Made by a program: the position numbers and the translations under genes | Part shown: positions 5,444 through 8,689 of the stretch, in pieces | Layout: the number at the start of each line of letters is the position of its first letter | Position numbering within the stretch: position 1 is the first letter of the stretch | NCBI GenBank assembly: GCA_014859785.1 | Contig: JACUTP010000067.1 | Location: 1 to 8,689, forward strand | Source of the DNA: Candidatus Methanoperedentaceae archaeon | GTDB taxonomy: Archaea; Halobacteriota; Methanosarcinia; Methanosarcinales; Methanoperedenaceae | DNA length: 8,689 bases | Reading direction: 5' to 3' | Notes under the pieces: model-generated | Database searches by the model: none | The model's input: the letters and a program-made list of their open reading frames with translations, nothing else | What the model was told of the DNA's origin: nothing

Positions 5444-6493
5444 ATGTCTATTCGAAAAAATATCTCATTAGAAAAAAATCACCTGGATAAATTGGATCCC
5501 TTAATTACAAAAAATAAGGGTAATTTCAGTGCGGCTATCCGTGAAATAATTGACCTGATCGATACAATGTTAAACAATCCCGATGATGTCAGCAAGGTAA
5601 TAGACGGATTAAAAACAGATTATAATTTCACTGAGACTATTATGTACTGGCTTATCAAACAGGCGCGCGGTAAACTCATTGAACAGGAAGTACTTGATAA
5701 TATAATAGATCCGGCAAAAATAGTATTAATTTCGGATCTTGAAAAATACCTGGATGACATGACAAACGGAGGAAACTGGCAGACCAGCATCAAGATGGAT
5801 AATTATGACAATAACATCATTCCTTCAGGTGTAAATGTTATTCTTACAGGACATAGCGTTTACAAAATGGAATTTTTAGGGGGTATAATCTCATCTTTCC
5901 TGGTCACGCATAAAAAACAGGAAATTGTTTCCTTAAAAAGGGAGGCAAATAAATTAATAGTAGGCTTCAAACAACAGCATAATACAAATCTTGCAAAGCA
6001 ATCACTTGTCAGGTATTTTGGATACATGGAAGATATCCTGCTTGAAGTATCTAAAAATTTTGAGTTCTGGAAGTGTATTGCGAACCTGTACAGGCAAACT
6101 AATTATAATATGGTTGTTATTCCTAAAAAATATTATAATGAATTATTGACAGGAACAGGGGTGCCTGGCTGCCTTACAGCACCCATAGAAGCCATACACA
6201 GGATTCCTGTCAAGGATATCCCCCTGGAAAAGCTAATCCTTACTATGAAATCTGTTTATGAACATATGGGGATTGTGGAACGGATTGATATGGACGAAAA
6301 CACTTTGAATATATATCATGGTTATTCGGATCCCCGTGCAATTGAAACAATAGAAAAACTCTTGCTGGGTGTGCTTGATGCCCATGGAACGAGATATGAA
6401 TCATGCTGCTCAGAAAACCTGATTGTGCTGAGCCGGGCAAACACACCTGTGAAGGAAGAAATGTCCCGTTCCTTCAATGTGCAGAGAGTTTAG
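5444..6493 (+). CDS. Ribbon-helix-helix regulator with large uncharacterised C-terminal region
   Basis: Residues 2-42 form an RHH (CopG/Arc-type) DNA-binding fold: strand IRKNIS (3-8), helix 10-20 with HLDKLDPL, then the conserved turn GNFSAAIREIID (26-37) opening helix 2. The remaining 300 residues are not a domain I can name. Residues 65-235 align with the second RHH protein (TIMYW at 65-69, NWQTSI at 111-116, NFEFWK at 205-210, YYNELL at 230-235). Residues about 250-335 form an extra alpha/beta region (VYEHMGIVER, 271-280; IEKLLLGVLDAHG, 303-315; ENLIVL, 324-329) absent from the paralogue. Inferred: a dimeric transcription factor with a ligand- or partner-sensing domain. The start is the ATG at 5444 with GAGG 8 nt upstream. 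Its promoter has the tandem-box element also found upstream of the KaiC-like gene and the membrane operon, so autoregulation and control of that regulon are plausible. Confidence 0.85.
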   Translation: MSIRKNISLEKNHLDKLDPLITKNKGNFSAAIREIIDLIDTMLNNPDDVSKVIDGLKTDYNFTETIMYWLIKQARGKLIEQEVLDNIIDPAKIVLISDLEKYLDDMTNGGNWQTSIKMDNYDNNIIPSGVNVILTGHSVYKMEFLGGIISSFLVTHKKQEIVSLKREANKLIVGFKQQHNTNLAKQSLVRYFGYMEDILLEVSKNFEFWKCIANLYRQTNYNMVVIPKKYYNELLTGTGVPGCLTAPIEAIHRIPVKDIPLEKLILTMKSVYEHMGIVERIDMDENTLNIYHGYSDPRAIETIEKLLLGVLDAHGTRYESCCSENLIVLSRANTPVKEEMSRSFNVQRV

Positions 6494-6497
6494 CCTG

Positions 6498-6534
6498 AGC
6501 TTTGCGATTTTAATTATAATTTACCCGCAATATA
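6498..6534 (+). repeat. 37-nt direct repeat, copy 1, just after the first RHH gene
   Basis: This segment begins 5 nt after the RHH stop codon (6491-6493) and matches 8397-8433 at 36 of 37 positions (only 6527/8426 differ). It is AT-rich after a short AGCTTTGCG start and contains the 10-bp palindrome AATTATAATT. It could be a shared 3' end or terminator-like element, or simply the best-preserved part of a duplication. Confidence 0.75.
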
Positions 6535-6564
6535 GGTATGTGGGGAGAGAATTATATCCGGTTG

Positions 6565-6626
6565 GTAACTATCATCATCATTATCATACTTTAGAAAACT
6601 ATATAAATATAAAACAAGATAGTTAC
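6565..6626. repeat. Perfect 9-bp inverted repeat bracketing the second RHH promoter
   Basis: GTAACTATC (6565-6573) and its exact reverse complement GATAGTTAC (6618-6626) are separated by 44 nt that contain the TATA box at 6600-6611. The right arm overlaps the predicted transcription start. This is the layout expected of an operator bound at two sites, possibly by looping. The ATC-rich stretch 6571-6587 continues the left arm. Confidence 0.5.
6594..6611 (+). promoter_or_regulatory. Strong archaeal promoter (BRE and TATA) of the second RHH gene
   Basis: A purine-rich BRE-like GAAAAC (6594-6599) is followed directly by TATATAAATATA (6600-6611), the best TATA box in the window. The predicted start is about 6626-6630, giving a leader of about 40 nt that contains GGTGGA (6657-6662), 6 nt before the ATG at 6669. 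The tandem-box element of the other three promoters is absent. Confidence 0.65.
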
Positions 6627-6668
6627 ATCTAAATTGGTGAGTTTGAAATTAAGCCCGGTGGAATTATC

Positions 6669-7433
6669 ATGATAAGAAAAAATGTTTCAATAAGCAATAC
6701 GCACTTGAAGCTCCTTGACCCTTTGCTAAAAAAACACGAGGGTAACATGTCAGCAGCAATCAGGGACATAATAGACTTTGTTGGTTTCGTTAATGAAAAT
6801 GTAGGCTGCCTTGATTCTGCGAAAGAACTTTTAACGAAAAAGAACCACGCAAAGGAAGTCATAACCAACCGGGTTTATGGCATAACTATACCGCTTACAA
6901 TGTTCAGGTGGTTTTTGAACAGCAGGAACTCATTGTTTCCAATAGCTGATGAAGTATTACAACTATTCCAGTCACACAAAACCGACATATATGATATTAA
7001 TAGAATAGATAAGATAATTAATGAGGAACTGTCTTGCCTTAACTGGCCGGTTTCTGTTACTGTAGGTAATGACGGTGGAAATATCTCATTCCAGATATCA
7101 GGCACTGATTCTGAAATTAATTTGTTCAGCGCTATTCTGATTTCGTCTTATTGTGCAAGCCATTCCAGACCCCTGAAAATCGTTGAGAATTTAATATACC
7201 CGGCATCTGTTTATATGCAATTTTCCGAAGCGTCAAGCAGGGAAGAAGCATTCGAAATAGCAGAAAGATATTTTTCAGGTATAAAAGTTAATACCGGTAC
7301 ATATCTTAACAACTGCATGTCACAAGAACCAGCAGAAAATATGGAGTACTGGAAAAATATTTTCCGACATATAGACGTAACAACTGCATGTCACATCCAT
7401 ACGTGTTATCAGGAAGATAATGAATTATTTTAA
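6669..7433 (+). CDS. Ribbon-helix-helix regulator, shorter paralogue of the upstream RHH protein
   Basis: The 254-residue protein starts with an RHH fold (strand IRKNVS 2-7, helix 9-19, turn GNMSAAIRDIID 25-36). Over residues 2-38 it is identical to the upstream RHH protein at 22 of 37 positions. The middle also aligns: MFRW (78-81), LNWPVSV (124-130), NMEYWKNIF (224-232). It stops right after DNELF (250-254), the point matching YYNELL of the longer paralogue, so it lacks the last C-terminal region of about 110 residues. Whether this is a true short form or an old truncation is unclear. A remnant of that missing 3' end appears 0.9 kb downstream, beyond the second KaiC-like gene. The start is fixed by GGTGGA 6 nt upstream. 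Matching N-termini make heterodimers or overlapping DNA targets possible. Its promoter is bracketed by a 9-bp inverted repeat. Confidence 0.82.
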   Translation: MIRKNVSISNTHLKLLDPLLKKHEGNMSAAIRDIIDFVGFVNENVGCLDSAKELLTKKNHAKEVITNRVYGITIPLTMFRWFLNSRNSLFPIADEVLQLFQSHKTDIYDINRIDKIINEELSCLNWPVSVTVGNDGGNISFQISGTDSEINLFSAILISSYCASHSRPLKIVENLIYPASVYMQFSEASSREEAFEIAERYFSGIKVNTGTYLNNCMSQEPAENMEYWKNIFRHIDVTTACHIHTCYQEDNELF

Positions 7434-7562
7434 ACACATTAATGAACAAAATCAAAGCGGGGATGATTTGTTATAAAACAGGTTATTAAGAAAAAGGAAA
7501 AAAATGCTGGAAATGCTGGTTTATCTGCTATCATAACAGAAGACATTCCGGAAATCCATAAC

Positions 7563-8255
7563 ATGTCAACCGCGATACCTGCACTTGACCGTAATTTCGG
7601 CGGCGGTTTACCATCCGGTTCATTAGTATATATACGGGCTGATGTAGAAGCTATGGCAGAAGTTTTTTTATACCAGTTCACACAGGCTCGCAAAACCTAT
7701 TATTTTGCAAACGAGAGAAAACCAAAGCACATATATAATGACATCCGGAATCTGGGTTTTGATACCAGCCATATTATATTCATGGACCTGCATAGTGAAT
7801 ATCACTTAACGCCGGGCGGGGATGCAGTAAATAATCTCGGGGACGAACTACAGGATTCCAAAATAGTGGAATATACAGAGTACAGCATTAAAAAAATAAT
7901 GGAAGAACAGGAGGAAGATATAAATATTGTTATCGACTCGTTTTCTTTTTTCCTTAACCTGAATATTAATCCCGGGTTACTTAAGAGGTTTATATATACT
8001 ATTTACGAGACTACAAAAAACCTTAATTGCTTAACGTTCCTGTACGGTATCAAAGGCTTGAATAAGGGTGGAATGGAGACGGAAATATTAAATTCAAGTG
8101 ATGTAATATTCGATATCGAACTTAAAAAGAGCGGTCAAATTATTAACAAGTACTTATCAATACCTAAAATAAGGCGTAAACACCCGATGAACGAAATGAT
8201 AAAATTCAAGATCGAAAATGGTATCAAGATGGATACGAGCCAGGATATTGCTTAA
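7563..8255 (+). CDS. KaiC/RAD55-like protein with degenerate P-loop
   Basis: The 230-residue protein has the KaiC-family opening STAIPALDRNFGGGLPSGSLVYI (2-24), but where Walker A should follow it reads RADVEAMAE (25-33), without GK[ST]. Walker B is kept as NIVIDSF (121-127, Asp125), as are NERKP (50-54) and the C-terminal SIPKIRRKHPMNEMIKFKI (199-217). From memory, methanoarchaea carry a conserved group with the same GSLVYIRAD segment, so the loss is probably ancient and not decay. Inferred: it does not hydrolyse ATP in the usual way and may be a structural or sensing partner. The ATG at 7563 falls at the domain boundary, but the frame is open back to 7467 without any ATG/GTG/TTG. An ATA at 7473 behind GGGGATGATT would add 30 residues. 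It follows the second RHH gene by 129 nt and may be in its operon. Confidence 0.82.
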   Translation: MSTAIPALDRNFGGGLPSGSLVYIRADVEAMAEVFLYQFTQARKTYYFANERKPKHIYNDIRNLGFDTSHIIFMDLHSEYHLTPGGDAVNNLGDELQDSKIVEYTEYSIKKIMEEQEEDINIVIDSFSFFLNLNINPGLLKRFIYTIYETTKNLNCLTFLYGIKGLNKGGMETEILNSSDVIFDIELKKSGQIINKYLSIPKIRRKHPMNEMIKFKIENGIKMDTSQDIA

Positions 8256-8264
8256 AAATCATGA

Positions 8265-8393
8265 TGGAAATACGCACCAAGGAAGGCAGATTACTTTTAC
8301 CCCGATATCCTCAGAAAAAACTGGAGTATTTACCTTGCTTTTTTCTTGCGCCAGATGGGGGCAAGCACCCATGTGATGGAGGAAATATCCCGT
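8265..8393 (+). pseudogene. Decayed 3' fragment of an RHH-family gene
   Basis: Positions 8361-8393 match 6437-6469, the 3' end of the first RHH gene, at 27 of 33 bases, in the same codon phase (ANTPVKEEMSR versus ASTHVMEEISR, 7 of 11 residues). Upstream, CTCAGAAAA at 8310-8318 echoes 6409-6417, but the similarity falls into other frames and no start codon or full domain is present. The frame runs open from 8265 to a TAA at 8529-8531, mostly through AT-rich sequence equivalent to the untranslated region after the first RHH gene, so I read it as a remnant and not an intact gene. The left boundary is uncertain. Confidence 0.45.
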
Positions 8394-8396
8394 CTA

Positions 8397-8433
8397 AGCT
8401 TTGCGATTTTAATTATAATTTACCCACAATATA
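8397..8433 (+). repeat. 37-nt direct repeat, copy 2
   Basis: It is identical to 6498-6534 except at 8426, with an offset of 1,899 bp. Relative to copy 1 it sits 25 nt closer to the matched RHH 3' end, because the last codons and stop of that gene are missing here. This copy lies behind the second KaiC-like gene. Confidence 0.75.
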
Positions 8434-8689
8434 CTATTTTTCATGTGAATAATTTAATCCAAAATAAGCCTTTTTATTTGTTTAAAATGGAAAAGTATTT
8501 ATATGAGTTTAAATCGTATTTAAAGGCGTAATACAAATTTGTAGAGCAAAAAATAAGTTGAAAATCTTTATAATTTTAAAAGAGATTCAGTCTTACTTCG
8601 TTCCCAATCCTCGATCGAAAAAGAATACGCTGATAAGATTGGAGATTATCCCCTCATATCGATTTTGAAAACTCAAATATTCATGTGCA
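8434..8689. other. AT-rich region without a supported gene
   Basis: No convincing coding frame was found on either strand. TATA-like elements occur at 8496-8505 (TATTTATATG) and 8567-8580 (TTTATAATTTTAAA within it). A perfect 12-bp palindrome TACAAATTTGTA lies at 8532-8543, about 24 nt upstream of the second TATA. CCAATC and GATTGG near 8604-8640 are a weak inverted repeat. This looks like a promoter region for a gene beyond the window edge, or eroded sequence; the evidence does not decide. Confidence 0.4.

Noticed and set aside
6571..6587. ATC-rich short tandem repeat.
   Set aside because: Only three to four units with an interruption; noted as part of the operator region but too short to call a repeat array or CRISPR.
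8346..8531. Plus-strand 61-codon frame at the right end as a real gene.
   Set aside because: Its first part matches the 3' end of the first RHH gene and its second part matches that gene's untranslated downstream sequence, so it is better explained as a remnant running into AT-rich DNA.
8593..8688. Possible C-terminus of a minus-strand gene entering from the right edge.
   Set aside because: About 31 open codons with no recognisable motif; a plus-strand frame across the same bases is equally open, so neither can be supported.

Overview
The window looks like chromosome of a euryarchaeon of the Methanosarcinales / ANME-2 type ('Methanoperedens'-like). Grounds: an archaellum FlaC/FlaD-FlaE family protein, RecA/KaiC-like ATPases, ribbon-helix-helix (RHH) regulators, archaeal TATA boxes about 40-60 nt upstream of start codons, and Shine-Dalgarno sequences of the GGTGAT/AAGGAGG type. 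The lineage is an inference from gene style, not from a marker gene.

Layout. Positions 1-2257, minus strand: a MidA/NDUFAF7-family methyltransferase (4-1098) behind a FlaC-FlaD/E-like coiled-coil protein (1199-2257, TTG start). A divergent control region (2258-2384) separates these from a plus-strand block: a KaiC-like ATPase with intact Walker motifs (2385-3137), a 145-aa unknown protein whose start is not a normal codon (3157-3594), then a tight three-gene operon of two small, probably related membrane proteins (3686-4144, 4137-4457) and a protein with an alpha-helical N-terminus and three zinc ribbons (4459-5031). A small two-helix membrane protein lies on the minus strand (5075-5263). Next come two paralogous RHH proteins with large uncharacterised C-terminal regions (5444-6493 and 6669-7433) and a second KaiC-like protein that has lost its P-loop (7563-8255). 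The last 430 bases hold a decayed copy of the 3' end of the first RHH gene, a 37-nt duplicated segment and AT-rich, promoter-like sequence.

Most interesting signal. Three separate plus-strand promoters (KaiC at 2385, the membrane/zinc-ribbon operon at 3686, and the first RHH gene at 5444) carry the same architecture: two YTCACA boxes exactly 11 bp apart, with a TTTAT TATA box starting exactly 12 bp after the second box begins. This ties the KaiC, membrane/zinc-ribbon and RHH genes into one probable local regulon. Tandem subsites about one helical turn apart are what RHH dimers typically bind, so the RHH protein encoded here is a natural candidate regulator. The second RHH gene has a different signal: a perfect 9-bp inverted repeat bracketing its TATA box.

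Working model (inference): a locally encoded sensory or regulatory module joining membrane proteins, a zinc-ribbon adaptor, an active and a degenerate KaiC-family protein, and RHH transcription factors. It sits next to an orphan FlaC/D/E protein, a family that elsewhere works with a KaiC-related partner (FlaH/ArlH) in the archaellum motor. No tRNA, rRNA, CRISPR array or intact mobile element was seen.
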